A stretch of 64,000 nt of DNA from contig NZ_JAEMUW010000012.1 of NCBI RefSeq assembly GCF_016598485.1, forward strand, positions 1 through 64,000. Reading direction: 5' to 3'. How positions within the stretch are numbered: the stretch's first letter is position 1; the number at the start of each line of letters is the position of its first letter. Made by a program: the position numbers and the translations under genes. This document shows, piece by piece, positions 52,862 to 62,019 of this stretch. Source of the DNA: Micromonospora coerulea (GTDB lineage Bacteria > Actinomycetota > Actinomycetes > Mycobacteriales > Micromonosporaceae). The notes under the pieces are model-generated. The model was not told where the DNA came from and made no database searches. It saw only the letters and a program-made list of their open reading frames with translations.

Positions 52862-53901
52862 GGGGCGCCGTGCAGTGGGCGCAGCCGGTCCTGCGGGATC
52901 GGCTCACCTGCTGGCTGCACCGGCCGCAACGGAGCTGGACCGCCGCCGTCGCCCCTCGCCTGGTCGCCCGGGCGACCGGCACCGACGACACGCGGTGGCG
53001 CACCGAGACCGTCGCCTTCACCAGCACGTCCGTCGCCGTGGCCACGGTGCGGGGTAGCGGAGCCGGCGACCGCTACATGGTCAAGGTGCCCTGGACCGAC
53101 CGGGCCGCCGAGGGGCTGCGGCGCCAGGCCGAGGTGCTCGACCTGCTGTGGACGAACCCACGCCTGCCCGGCCTGCGTGGGGTCCTGCCGTACTGCGCGG
53201 CTCAGGGAACGGCCGAGGGGCGTTACTACTGCGTGGAGGGGGCGCTGCGGGGCGCTCCGGCGAGCGGGATGATGCTGCGGCGTACCCGGCGAACCGCCCT
53301 GCTCGCCTCCGCCAGCCGGGTCATCCGCGACCTCCACCTGCGCACCCGGGAGCGGACCCTGCTCGACCGGGCCGCGGTGGTGCAGTGGGTGGACGCCCCG
53401 CTCCGACGGCTGGAGGGGTTCGCCGGCACCCACCCGCAACGCGACCGGCTTCTCGACGCGGTCTGGCGGCTGCGGGAGGAGCTGGTCGCCGCCCTCGTCG
53501 GCCGCACCGTGCACACCTGCTGGATCCACGGCGACTTCTGGCCCGGCAACCTGCTGGCCACCTCGCCCGACGGGCAGGTGACCGGGATCGTCGACTGGGA
53601 CCGGGCCGCGGCCCGTCAACTCCCCCTGCACGACCTGCTGCACCTGCACGTCCTCGCCCGCCGGCTGGCCCGCGGCGAGGAACTCGGCGAGATCGTCGTG
53701 CACGCGCTGCGGCACGGCATCGACCGGACGCTCGACGTCCCCGCCGGCGAGGCCGCCGCCTGGCTGGACGGCATCCCGCCACGACCGGCCCTGCTCCTCT
53801 ACTGGCTGCGCCACATCCTGCTCTTCATCGACTCGGAAGGTGACCATGACGATCCACGCTGGATCCGCGGCAACGTCGAACGCGTCCTCGTCAACGTCTG
53901 A
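52858..53901 (+). CDS. Aminoglycoside-phosphotransferase-like (APH) kinase
   Basis: 347 residues, protein-kinase-like fold. Catalytic loop CWIHGDFWPGNLL (His224, Asp226) and metal motif IVDWDRAAARQ are clear. The N-lobe is less typical (YMVKVPWTDRAAEGLRR carries the likely lysine). APH-like proteins in glycan loci may phosphorylate sugars or lipid carriers. It follows the nucleotidyltransferase-kinase fusion with a GTGA overlap, so the two may act in sequence. Its 3' end overlaps the next gene by 56 bases. Confidence 0.85.
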   Translation: MRGAVQWAQPVLRDRLTCWLHRPQRSWTAAVAPRLVARATGTDDTRWRTETVAFTSTSVAVATVRGSGAGDRYMVKVPWTDRAAEGLRRQAEVLDLLWTNPRLPGLRGVLPYCAAQGTAEGRYYCVEGALRGAPASGMMLRRTRRTALLASASRVIRDLHLRTRERTLLDRAAVVQWVDAPLRRLEGFAGTHPQRDRLLDAVWRLREELVAALVGRTVHTCWIHGDFWPGNLLATSPDGQVTGIVDWDRAAARQLPLHDLLHLHVLARRLARGEELGEIVVHALRHGIDRTLDVPAGEAAAWLDGIPPRPALLLYWLRHILLFIDSEGDHDDPRWIRGNVERVLVNV

Positions 53902-56254
53902 GCTGGTCTCCGTCCTCGATCCCGAGGCGCCGGCCGGGCACGAGGTAGCGCTGACCGTCACCGTCGTCATCTGCGTCTACACCGAACGGCGGTGGCCGCA
54001 GATCGTCCGGGCGGTCCGCTCCGTGCTGGCGCAGGACGTACCGGCGGCACAGGTCGTCGTGGTCGTCGACCATAACCCGGCGCTGCTGGAGCGGGTGCGC
54101 GCCACGTTCCCCGAGCTGACCATCGTGCCGAGCACCGGTCCGCGCGGCCTCTCGGCTGCCCGCAACACCGGGCTGGCCCAGGCGAGCGGCGAGATCGTCG
54201 CCTTCCTCGACGACGACGCCGAGGCCGAGCCCGACTGGCTGGCCCGGCTGCTGCCGCACTATCGGGACGAACGGGTGCTGGCGGTCGGCGGCCACGCCGT
54301 ACCGGCCTGGGAGGAGGAGCGGCCGCGCTGGCTGCCTGCCGAGTTCGACTGGGTCGTCGGGTGCAGCTTCACCGGGCAGCCCACGGAGGTCGCCCCCGTC
54401 CGCAACGTGATCGGGTGCAACATGTCCTTCCGCCGGTCGGTCCTGGACCGCACCGCCGGCTTCGACCCGGCGCTCGGTCGGGTCGGCCGGACGCCGGTCG
54501 GCTGCGAGGAGACGGAGCTCTGCATCCGCATCCGACAGCTCGAACCGGACGGCGTGGTGCTGTACGAACCGGCGGCCCGGGTCCGGCACCGGGTCACCGT
54601 GGACCGGGCGACCTGGCGTTATTTCCGGCAGCGCTGCTTCTCTGAGGGGCGGTCCAAGGCGGTCGTCGCCCGGCTGGTGGGCAGCGACGCCGGGCTCGCC
54701 ACGGAGCGCACGTACACCCGCCGCACCCTCCCGGCAGGGGTGCGGCGTGGACTGCGCCAGGTCCGCGGCGGCGACCGCGCCGGGCTGCTGCGGTCCGGGG
54801 CGATCGTCGCCGGGCTGCTCGTGACCGCCGCGGGCTACGTCTCGGCCCAGGCCCTGCGCGCCTCCCAGGCGGTCGGCGGGCCCGCCCCCCGGCGCACGGC
54901 GAATCCGGTGCCGGCGCGGGTGCTCACCGTCGAGCTCGCCGAGGGGATGCCCGACGTGCCGGACTCGGGTGGCCCGGACGGCACCCGGTACGGCGGGGCG
55001 CAGGTCCTGGTCCGGCTGCACGGGCAGCCGCTCGGGCTGGTCGACGTCGCGCTGCCGGCCGGCGGACTGACCGCGCCGGCGCTCGCCGCCGCGATCCGGG
55101 CGCGCCTCTCCGCGGCGATCGACGAGCACCTGCGACACGACGGCCTCCCCCCGCTCGACCGGCTCGGCCCCGGCCCGGTCGGCGCGACCGACAGTGCTGG
55201 GGAGGTCAGCCTCGCCGGAGCGGCCGCACCCGTCGGCGCCGGGTCGTGTCCTTCCGGCCGATCGGCGGTGGGGCCCGCCCCGTTCGTCAGCGTGGTCGTG
55301 CCGACCTGCGGCCGCACGCCGCGCTTCGCGGCCACCCTCGACTCGCTCGCCGCGCTCGACTACCCCCGCTACGAGATCGTCGTCGTCGACAACGCGCCCC
55401 AGGTCGCCGACACCGCGCGGATCGTCGCCGAGCGCGCCACCGGCAATCCCCGGCTCCGCCGCACCAGCGAGCCGCGGCCCGGCGTCGCGCACGCCCGCAA
55501 CCGGGGGCTGACCGAGGCGCGGGGCGAGATCGTGGCCTTCGCCGACGACGACGTCATCGTCGACCGGGGTTGGTTGCGCAGCCTCGTCAACGGTTTCACC
55601 GACGACGACGTGGCCGGAGTGACCGGTCAGGTCCTCGCCCGGGAACTCGACACGCCGTCGCAGATCTGGCTGGAGCAGTACGGCGGCTACGGCAAGGGCT
55701 GCCAGCGGCGGCGGTTCGAACGGGCCGGGTTCGCCACGCTCTACGAGGGCGGCGCGCGTCGCGTCGACCTGCCAGCGCCGACGCTCTACCCGTACCTGCC
55801 CGGATCGTACGGCTCCGGCGCCAACATGGCGTTCCGCACCGACGCGCTGCGCCAGCTGGGCGGCTTCGATCCGCGGCTGCGCAGCGGGGAGGACATCGAC
55901 GTGCTGCTGCGTACGGTGCTGGCCGGCCACGCGCTGACCTACGAACCGGGGGCCCTCGTCTGGCACACGCACCGACGCGAGCTACGGGCACTGCGACGAA
56001 CCATGTACCGGTACGGGGTCGGCCTCGGCGCCGTACTGACGAAGTGCCTGGCGACCGACCCCACCGCCCGACGTGAGCTGCTGGGGCGGCTGCCCCGCGG
56101 CGTCGCCTATGCCCTGCGGCCCGGCTCGGAGAAGAACGGCCGCAAGCAGGAGGGCTACCCGGCCTCGCTGACCGCCCTCGAACTCTGCGGGCTGGCGCTG
56201 GGACCGGCCTACTACGCCGCCGCCGCAGCCCGATCCGGACGGAGCCGCACGTGA
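53846..56254 (+). CDS. Tandem family 2 glycosyltransferase (two GT-A domains)
   Basis: 802 residues with two catalytic domains. The first starts at VTVVICVYTERRWPQIVRAV with DDD in FLDDDAEAEPDW (about 120) and ends near 290. A linker follows that includes a hydrophobic stretch and a region (VLTVELAEGMPDV…) of a small extra domain. The second starts at VSVVVPTCGRTPRFAATLD with DDD in FADDDVIVDRGW (about 565). Two active sites in one protein suit the making of an alternating disaccharide repeat. ATG 53846 has GGAAGG 5 bases before it; GTG 53840 is an alternative. Confidence 0.9.
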   Translation: MTIHAGSAATSNASSSTSELVSVLDPEAPAGHEVALTVTVVICVYTERRWPQIVRAVRSVLAQDVPAAQVVVVVDHNPALLERVRATFPELTIVPSTGPRGLSAARNTGLAQASGEIVAFLDDDAEAEPDWLARLLPHYRDERVLAVGGHAVPAWEEERPRWLPAEFDWVVGCSFTGQPTEVAPVRNVIGCNMSFRRSVLDRTAGFDPALGRVGRTPVGCEETELCIRIRQLEPDGVVLYEPAARVRHRVTVDRATWRYFRQRCFSEGRSKAVVARLVGSDAGLATERTYTRRTLPAGVRRGLRQVRGGDRAGLLRSGAIVAGLLVTAAGYVSAQALRASQAVGGPAPRRTANPVPARVLTVELAEGMPDVPDSGGPDGTRYGGAQVLVRLHGQPLGLVDVALPAGGLTAPALAAAIRARLSAAIDEHLRHDGLPPLDRLGPGPVGATDSAGEVSLAGAAAPVGAGSCPSGRSAVGPAPFVSVVVPTCGRTPRFAATLDSLAALDYPRYEIVVVDNAPQVADTARIVAERATGNPRLRRTSEPRPGVAHARNRGLTEARGEIVAFADDDVIVDRGWLRSLVNGFTDDDVAGVTGQVLARELDTPSQIWLEQYGGYGKGCQRRRFERAGFATLYEGGARRVDLPAPTLYPYLPGSYGSGANMAFRTDALRQLGGFDPRLRSGEDIDVLLRTVLAGHALTYEPGALVWHTHRRELRALRRTMYRYGVGLGAVLTKCLATDPTARRELLGRLPRGVAYALRPGSEKNGRKQEGYPASLTALELCGLALGPAYYAAAAARSGRSRT

Positions 56255-57066
56255 CCCGTGCACCGAAGACTGTCATTCCCGTCCTCTGCTACCACAGCGT
56301 CGGCGACGTACGCCGCGACGGCACGCTGCGCTGGTCGGTGTCGCCGGGCGACTTCGACGAGCAGATGGCGCTGATCCGGGAGCGCGGGCGCACGCCGATG
56401 ACGGTGAGCGGCTACGCGGCCGCGCTGCGTGGGCTGGCCCCGCTGCCGCCGCGACCGGTGCTGATCACCTTCGACGACGGCTTCCCCGACCTCGCCGAGA
56501 CCGCGCTGCCGATGCTGCGCCGGCACGGGCTCGCGGCGACCGCGTACGTCATCGCCACTCGCGTCGGTGTGGCGCCGCCACCGGACGCCGATCCGTCGCT
56601 GGACTGGGACCAGCTCCGGGAGCTGCGCTCGTACGGGGTGGAGATCGGGTCGCACAGTGGGAGCCACCGCGCGCTCGACTGTCTCCGCCCGACCGAATTG
56701 CACCAGGAGATCGCGGGGAGCCGACAGGTGCTTCAGGACGGAACGGGGACGGCGGTCCGATCGTTTGCCTATCCGTACGGCTACCACAGCACCGCCGTGC
56801 GGACCGCGGTGCACGCCGCGGGCTACTCCTCCGCCTGCGCGGTCAAGAACGCGCTCAGCCATCCGGACGATGACGTCCTCGCCATCGCCCGGGTGCTGAT
56901 CGAGCGGGACACCGGCGTCGCCGGGATCGCGGCCCTGCTCGACGGCACCGGCTGGCCGCTGGCCTGGCGGGGCGAGCGGTTGCGCACCCGGGGTTGGCGC
57001 GCGTACCGACGGGCCCGCCACCTGGTGCACAGCGCGCGTCCGCGGCTGAGCCAGCCGACCTCGTGA
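56251..57066 (+). CDS. Polysaccharide deacetylase (NodB/CE4 fold)
   Basis: 271 residues, no signal peptide seen. Motif 1 LITFDDGF provides Asp75 (base) and Asp76 (metal); motif 2 SHSGSH provides metal ligands His135 and His139; FAYPYGYHS is motif 3. It would remove acetyl groups from N-acetylated sugars of the polymer, leaving free amines. GTG 56251 overlaps the GT2 stop (GTGA). Lack of a signal peptide suggests action on lipid-linked precursors inside the cell, or an unusual export route. Confidence 0.9.
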   Translation: MTRAPKTVIPVLCYHSVGDVRRDGTLRWSVSPGDFDEQMALIRERGRTPMTVSGYAAALRGLAPLPPRPVLITFDDGFPDLAETALPMLRRHGLAATAYVIATRVGVAPPPDADPSLDWDQLRELRSYGVEIGSHSGSHRALDCLRPTELHQEIAGSRQVLQDGTGTAVRSFAYPYGYHSTAVRTAVHAAGYSSACAVKNALSHPDDDVLAIARVLIERDTGVAGIAALLDGTGWPLAWRGERLRTRGWRAYRRARHLVHSARPRLSQPTS

Positions 57067-57109
57067 CGGCAGGGAGAGCGCACCAGGGACGGGGAGGAGG
57101 GGTGACCTC

Positions 57110-58453
57110 GTGAGCGCCCAACGGGCCGGGACCGCCGACGCGTCGGTCGGTCGCGCGGCTCCCGGCGTCGGCACCGTCGCCGAGCCGATCGGCGTACGGC
57201 TGCGCCAGCACCTGCGCGATCCGCTGAACGGCAACGTCTACGCGCTGATGCTCAACACGGCGGTGAGCTCGCTGCTCGGCATCGCGTACTGGGCTCTCGC
57301 CGCCCGCCTCTACTCACCGGCCGAGTTGGGCATCGGCGCGGCGATGGTGTCGACGATGTCGTTCCTGAGCAACCTCTCCCAGCTCAACCTGAACGGGGCG
57401 CTCGCCCGTTTCCTGCCGGCCGCCGCCGGGCAGGGCAGCCGGCTGGTCGGGTACGCATACGGGGTCAGCTGCCTGGCGGCGCTCGTCCTGAGCGGTGCGT
57501 TCCTGCTGCTCGCACCCCTGGTCGCCGACCGGCTCGAATTCCTGCACCGCACTCCCCTGCTCGCGGTGACGTTCGCCCTCTGCGTCGCCGGCTGGTCCGT
57601 CTTCACCCTGCAGGACAGCGTGCTCACCGCCCTGCGCGGGGTGGTGTGGGTGCCGGTCGAGAACACCGCCTTCGGGACCATCAAGATCGCGTTGCTGGTG
57701 CTGTTTGCCGGCGCCGTACCGGGCCTGGGCATCTTCGTCTCGTGGAACCTGGCGGTCGTCGCGACTCTCATCCCCGTCAACGTGCTGGTCTTCCGCCGGC
57801 TGCTGCCCCGGCTGCGGGCGCGCCGCACCGAAGCGACGCTGCCCCACCGTCGGGTGCTCGCCCGGTTCGTGGCGCTGGACTACGTCGGATACCTGTTCAT
57901 GCAGGCCGGCACGAACGCCCTGCCGTTGATCGTGACCGCCCGGCTGGGCGCGGAGGCCAACGGGATCTTCTACGTGGCCTGGCTGCTCGGCGGCTCCCTG
58001 GAGCTGGTGGCCTACCACTTCGGCACCTCGCTCACCGTGGAGGCCGCCGCGGACGAGTCGCGGCTCGCGGCGTACGCACGGCAGATGCTGCGGCGGGGCC
58101 TGCTCCTCTTCGTACCAGCGGTGGTCCTGCTCTGCGTGTCCGCGCCGCTGCTGCTGACCCTCTTCGGCAGCGACTACGCCTCGACCGGCTCGGACACCCT
58201 GCGGCTCTTCGCCGTCGCGGTGCTGCCCAAGCTGGTGCTGACCGTCTTCGTCGCGGTGTGCCGGGTGCAACGCCGGGTGGGACGCATCATCGCCGTACAC
58301 GCGTCCACCAGCACCCTGGTCGTGTCGCTGGCGCTGGTCGCGATGGCCGAGATCGGGGTCGCCGGGGTCGGCGTCGCGTACCTCGCCGGACAGGTCGTGG
58401 TGGCGGGCGCCGTCCTGCCGTCGATGGTGCGGCTGCTGCGGGGCTCGTCATGA
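57110..58453 (+). CDS. Wzx-type polysaccharide flippase
   Basis: 447 residues, about 12-14 membrane helices. The start (NVYALMLNTAVSSLLGIAYW, LYSPAELGIGAAMVSTMSFL) is the classic polysaccharide_synt/MATE opening. It moves lipid-linked repeat units across the membrane. GTG 57110 follows GGAGG. It is separated from the deacetylase by 43 bases, the largest gap between the first nine genes of the cluster, and overlaps the next gene by ATGA. Confidence 0.9.
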   Translation: MSAQRAGTADASVGRAAPGVGTVAEPIGVRLRQHLRDPLNGNVYALMLNTAVSSLLGIAYWALAARLYSPAELGIGAAMVSTMSFLSNLSQLNLNGALARFLPAAAGQGSRLVGYAYGVSCLAALVLSGAFLLLAPLVADRLEFLHRTPLLAVTFALCVAGWSVFTLQDSVLTALRGVVWVPVENTAFGTIKIALLVLFAGAVPGLGIFVSWNLAVVATLIPVNVLVFRRLLPRLRARRTEATLPHRRVLARFVALDYVGYLFMQAGTNALPLIVTARLGAEANGIFYVAWLLGGSLELVAYHFGTSLTVEAAADESRLAAYARQMLRRGLLLFVPAVVLLCVSAPLLLTLFGSDYASTGSDTLRLFAVAVLPKLVLTVFVAVCRVQRRVGRIIAVHASTSTLVVSLALVAMAEIGVAGVGVAYLAGQVVVAGAVLPSMVRLLRGSS

Positions 58454-60291
58454 GTGGCGACGCGGCCCTGCTGGCCGCCCCGGCCGCAGCCCGCCAGCGG
58501 GTACGGGACGGCCTGCCCGCCGTCGCCCAGTGGGCCGCGCCCGCGACGGCGCTCGCCCTCGGGGTCTGGGCCCTGCGGCGGGGGGACGTCGCCGACATCG
58601 GGTCGCTCGGGCTGGTCACCGCGCTCCGGCCCGAGCTGTACGTGGCTCTCACCCTGCTGACCGCGAGCTTCCTCCGCGGCGTCTTCCGCACCCGACCGGC
58701 TGCCGACACCCTGCTCGCCGCGCACGTGGTGGTGCTCGTCGTCCTGCTCTTCGGCGCCGCGCCGATCATCGAGCCGCTACCGCGCGTCATCTCGGGTTGG
58801 CTGCACGTCGGCTTCGCCGACTACATCGCCCGTACCGGGGAGACGTTGCCGCAGCTGGACGCCCGATTCAGCTGGCCCGGGTTCTTCGCGCTGACGGCCA
58901 TGGCGACGCGGGCGGCCGGAATACCGGACGCCATGCCGCTGCTCGCCTGGGCGCCCGTGGGGTTCAACCTGCTCTACGGCGCCGTGGTGTTCCGGCTGGC
59001 CCGGCTGACGTCGGCCGACGCGCGGACGGCGTGGCTCGCCCTCTGGCTGTTCTTCCCGGCCAACTGGGTGGGGCAGGACTACCTCGGCCCCCAGGCGATG
59101 AACTACCTGTTCTACCTGATCCTGGTGATGGTGCTGCTCCGCTGGTTCCGCCCGATCTGGTACGGCGGCCGGCACCGCGCGCGGCCCCCGAGGAGCCCGG
59201 TCGGTCTGCTGCTGCGCCTGCTCCGACTCCCGCCGAGGCCACTGCTGCTCGAACCGGTGGCGCAACGGGCCAGTTCGGCCTCGCTGGTCGGTCTGGTCGC
59301 GGTGGTCCTCGCCCTCTTCGCGGCCAGCACCGTGAGCCACCAGCTCACCCCGATGGCGATCGTGGTCTGTGTCGGCGCGTTGGTGCTGGTCCGCCGCTGC
59401 ACGCTCCGTACGCTGCCGGTCCTGCTCGCCGTCATGCTGATGGCCTACATCAGCTACGGCGCCGTCACGTACTGGGCGGGGCACCTGGACGACATGTTCG
59501 GCTCCGTCGGAAACGTCGGCGGCACCATCAACCACGGGGCGGTCCAACGGGTGCGGGGCGACGAGGGGCACCAGATGGTGGTGCTGCTCCGACTCGTCCT
59601 CACCGTGGTGGTCTGGGTGCTGGCGGCCGTCGGCGCGTGGCGGCGGATGCGCCGGGGACAGGGCGACCTGGGGCTCCTGATGCTCGCCGGGGCGCCGTTC
59701 CTCCTCCTGGCGATGCAGAGCTACGGCGGCGAGATCTTCCTTCGGGTCTACGCCTTCGCCCTGCCGTTCATGGCGATCCTCCTGGCCGCGCTGCTGGTCC
59801 CCGTGTGGCCGGCGCGGCGTCACGCCCTCGCGGCCCTGACGGCGGGCGTGCTGAGCATCGTCCTCATCGGCGCGTTCTTCGTCGCCCGGTACGGGAACGA
59901 GGCCTTCGAGCAGGTCCGGCCGGCCGACCACCGGGCCGTGGAGTGGCTCTACGCGCACGCCCCGGCGGGCGTCTCGTTCGTCTCGGTGACCTCCAACGTC
60001 CCCTGGCGGGCGCAGGGCATCGAACGGTACCGGTACCGACCCATCGGCGAGGACCTCGGGCCGACGACGGTCACCGCGATCGACGAGGAGATGCGGCGCA
60101 ACCCGAAGGGCGCCTACCTGATCATGACGAAGGGGCAGTACGTCTTCGCGGAGTCGTTCCTCGGCAAGCCGCAGGGGTGGGGCCCGGACCTGGAACGCGA
60201 AGTCGTCGACTCAGGACAGTTCCGACTCGTCTACACCAATCCCGAGGCGAGGATCTACGTCCTCGGCAACAGCGAAAGGGGCGACCGGTGA
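58450..60291 (+). CDS. Polytopic membrane glycosyltransferase or polymerase-like protein
   Basis: 613 residues with about 12-14 hydrophobic helices and a soluble C-terminal ~110 residues outside the membrane. An early outer loop (LHVGFADYIARTGETLPQLD, then ARFSWPGFFALTAMA) resembles GT-C or Wzy-type proteins; an aspartate there could be catalytic. It likely polymerises or transfers repeat units delivered by the flippase. I cannot decide between a polymerase and a GT-C transferase from sequence alone. Overlaps both neighbours. Confidence 0.75.
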   Translation: MSGDAALLAAPAAARQRVRDGLPAVAQWAAPATALALGVWALRRGDVADIGSLGLVTALRPELYVALTLLTASFLRGVFRTRPAADTLLAAHVVVLVVLLFGAAPIIEPLPRVISGWLHVGFADYIARTGETLPQLDARFSWPGFFALTAMATRAAGIPDAMPLLAWAPVGFNLLYGAVVFRLARLTSADARTAWLALWLFFPANWVGQDYLGPQAMNYLFYLILVMVLLRWFRPIWYGGRHRARPPRSPVGLLLRLLRLPPRPLLLEPVAQRASSASLVGLVAVVLALFAASTVSHQLTPMAIVVCVGALVLVRRCTLRTLPVLLAVMLMAYISYGAVTYWAGHLDDMFGSVGNVGGTINHGAVQRVRGDEGHQMVVLLRLVLTVVVWVLAAVGAWRRMRRGQGDLGLLMLAGAPFLLLAMQSYGGEIFLRVYAFALPFMAILLAALLVPVWPARRHALAALTAGVLSIVLIGAFFVARYGNEAFEQVRPADHRAVEWLYAHAPAGVSFVSVTSNVPWRAQGIERYRYRPIGEDLGPTTVTAIDEEMRRNPKGAYLIMTKGQYVFAESFLGKPQGWGPDLEREVVDSGQFRLVYTNPEARIYVLGNSERGDR

Positions 60292-60719
60292 CGGAGATCG
60301 TCGAGTCCGCGGTCGATGCCGATCCACGAGCCTCTTCCTCACCGGCAGATTCCCCATCGCGCACGCCGTGGCCCGCGCTGGTGACGCTCCTCGCCGGCGG
60401 CGGCGTCCTCGCCCTCGTCGTCTCGGACGGGCCGAGCATCCTGCGTGCCGTCAGTGTCCCCGCCTACATCGCCGTGGCGCCGGGACTGGCCTGCGCGCGT
60501 CTGATCCGGATACCGGACGGCCTCAGCCGGTTCGTCATCGGCGTCGCGCTCAGCCTCGCCCTCGGCGTCCTGGTCGCACAGGGAATGATCCATCTGCACC
60601 GATGGTCACCGCTGCTCGGGCTCTCCACCCTCACGGCGGTCGCGTCGCTCGCCTCCCTGACCGAGCTGGTCCGGAACCGGCTGGGCCAACATCCGTGGCG
60701 AGAGGTGGGCGCCGAATGA
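60288..60719 (+). CDS. Small membrane protein of the glycan cluster
   Basis: 143 residues, four hydrophobic stretches (WPALVTLLAGGGVLALVV, VPAYIAVAPGLACARL, VIGVALSLALGVLVAQGM, LLGLSTLTAVASLASL). No known motif. GTG 60288 overlaps the polymerase-like gene's stop. The layout is like the C-terminal membrane part of polymerases and could be a subunit of that machine. Function unknown. Confidence 0.7.
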   Translation: MTEIVESAVDADPRASSSPADSPSRTPWPALVTLLAGGGVLALVVSDGPSILRAVSVPAYIAVAPGLACARLIRIPDGLSRFVIGVALSLALGVLVAQGMIHLHRWSPLLGLSTLTAVASLASLTELVRNRLGQHPWREVGAE

Positions 60720-60928
60720 CTGCCATTGCTCTCAACGTGGCCCGCTCCGGACCCGCCCAGGCGGCCGTGCTCACCCTGCTGATGCTGGCGCTCATCGCCG
60801 GGATCGTGGTGCAGCTCACCGGGCGGCCGGCGCGACGGCAGGCCCTGCGGATCCTCGACATGGTCGCCGCGCCGCTGCTCGTCGCGTTCGTCATCATCAT
60901 CATTCAGCGGTTCCGTGACCTGAGCTGA
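60716..60928 (+). CDS. 70-residue two-helix membrane protein, last gene of the glycan cluster
   Basis: Two membrane helices (VLTLLMLALIAGIVVQL and ILDMVAAPLLVAFVIIII) with a short positively charged loop RPARRQA between. ATG 60716 overlaps the previous stop (ATGA), which supports that it is translated. Small two-helix proteins of this kind end several actinomycete polysaccharide operons. Function unknown. Confidence 0.65.
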   Translation: MTAIALNVARSGPAQAAVLTLLMLALIAGIVVQLTGRPARRQALRILDMVAAPLLVAFVIIIIQRFRDLS

Positions 60929-61062
60929 CCCTGGCGCAAGATCTGTTCGCGGAGGTACATGGGCAAGCTTTTGAGCCCCGAAATGGCGGCGGCTTGCAGC
61001 CCGGTATGGGCGGATCAACGCCGGCAGCCGGCGGGAAACCCGACCGGCCGTCGACGTCGTTG

Positions 61063-61941
61063 TTACGGCAGGGTGACGAACGGCGCGAGGAAGCTGCGAG
61101 CGCTCGCGGTGTCCATCCGGTACGCCACGTTGGTGGCGTAGCAGGGCGTGTCTCCGGTGATGGTCGTGCCGGCGAGGATGAGCTTGTTGTCGAGGGTGAC
61201 GAAGTTCGGCCCACCCGAGTCGCCGTAGCAGGCGCCTCCGAGGTCCCGGCTCTCGTTCATGCCGAGGCGAACCCAGGTCGGGTTGATGGCCTCGAAGTCG
61301 ACCGTCGCCTTCATGCGCACGCCGCCGCCGGGGTGGGTCTGGCCGCCGGGGCCGTTCACCGCTTCCTGGGTGCCGTACCCCATGACCTGCCACGTCGCGG
61401 CGTCGAGCGCGCGCGCGCCGAGCGCGGAGAGCTGACCGGCGGTGGGCAGGGTCGCCGGGACGAACGCCCAGCGGCTGGCGAGGTCGGCGGCCTGCGCCGA
61501 GCTGAACTTGACGACCGCGATGTCGTGGGCGTCCGCCTGGTTGCCGGGGTAGGTCGGGTCGAAGTAGGCCGTGCCCGGGACGCCGACCCGCAGCGCGACC
61601 TCCTCCGGCGCGCCGCCCTGGGCGGCCGAGGCGTCGATGTCGGCCTGGACGTTCTGCGCGAGCGAAACGTAGAACTTGGTGCCAGCGGGCCGGTTGTCGA
61701 TGCAGTGCGCCGCGGTGAGGAACACGTCCGGAGCGATCATCGTGCCCGAACAGCTCCACCGGACGGTGTCGGGGGTAGCGGGGTCATTGTCGCGATCAGA
61801 CTGCACCACGAGCGCGCCGACCTCGGTGCGCTCGGGCGCCGGCTGCTCGTTGTACGAGTTGATCGCCGAGGCCGGAGCGGCGACGCTGAGCATCGTGACT
61901 GCGGCCGTGGCGGTGAGAGATGCCAATAATGCTGGACGCAA
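61063..61941 (-). CDS. Secreted trypsin-like serine protease
   Basis: About 292 residues from a TTG start. Signal peptide 1-26 (LLASLTATAAVTMLSVAAPA). S1 triad: His79 in LTAAHCIDN, Asp140 in AHDIAVVKF and Ser242 in CYGDSGGPNF. TTG 61941 is proposed because GGAGGA lies 5 bases before it and it places the signal peptide correctly; the open frame to 61986 lacks such a site. The cysteines CSG/HC and CYGDSGG/PCYAT can form the usual disulphides. It stands alone and is exported, presumably for protein breakdown outside the cell. Confidence 0.9.
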   Translation of the reverse strand: MRPALLASLTATAAVTMLSVAAPASAINSYNEQPAPERTEVGALVVQSDRDNDPATPDTVRWSCSGTMIAPDVFLTAAHCIDNRPAGTKFYVSLAQNVQADIDASAAQGGAPEEVALRVGVPGTAYFDPTYPGNQADAHDIAVVKFSSAQAADLASRWAFVPATLPTAGQLSALGARALDAATWQVMGYGTQEAVNGPGGQTHPGGGVRMKATVDFEAINPTWVRLGMNESRDLGGACYGDSGGPNFVTLDNKLILAGTTITGDTPCYATNVAYRMDTASARSFLAPFVTLP

Positions 61942-62019
61942 AGTCTTCCTCCACAAATGTGGTACGGATGGCGTTGTCAGGAGCACACCACACGGGGCGG
62001 AGGATTGGAAGACGTCCCT

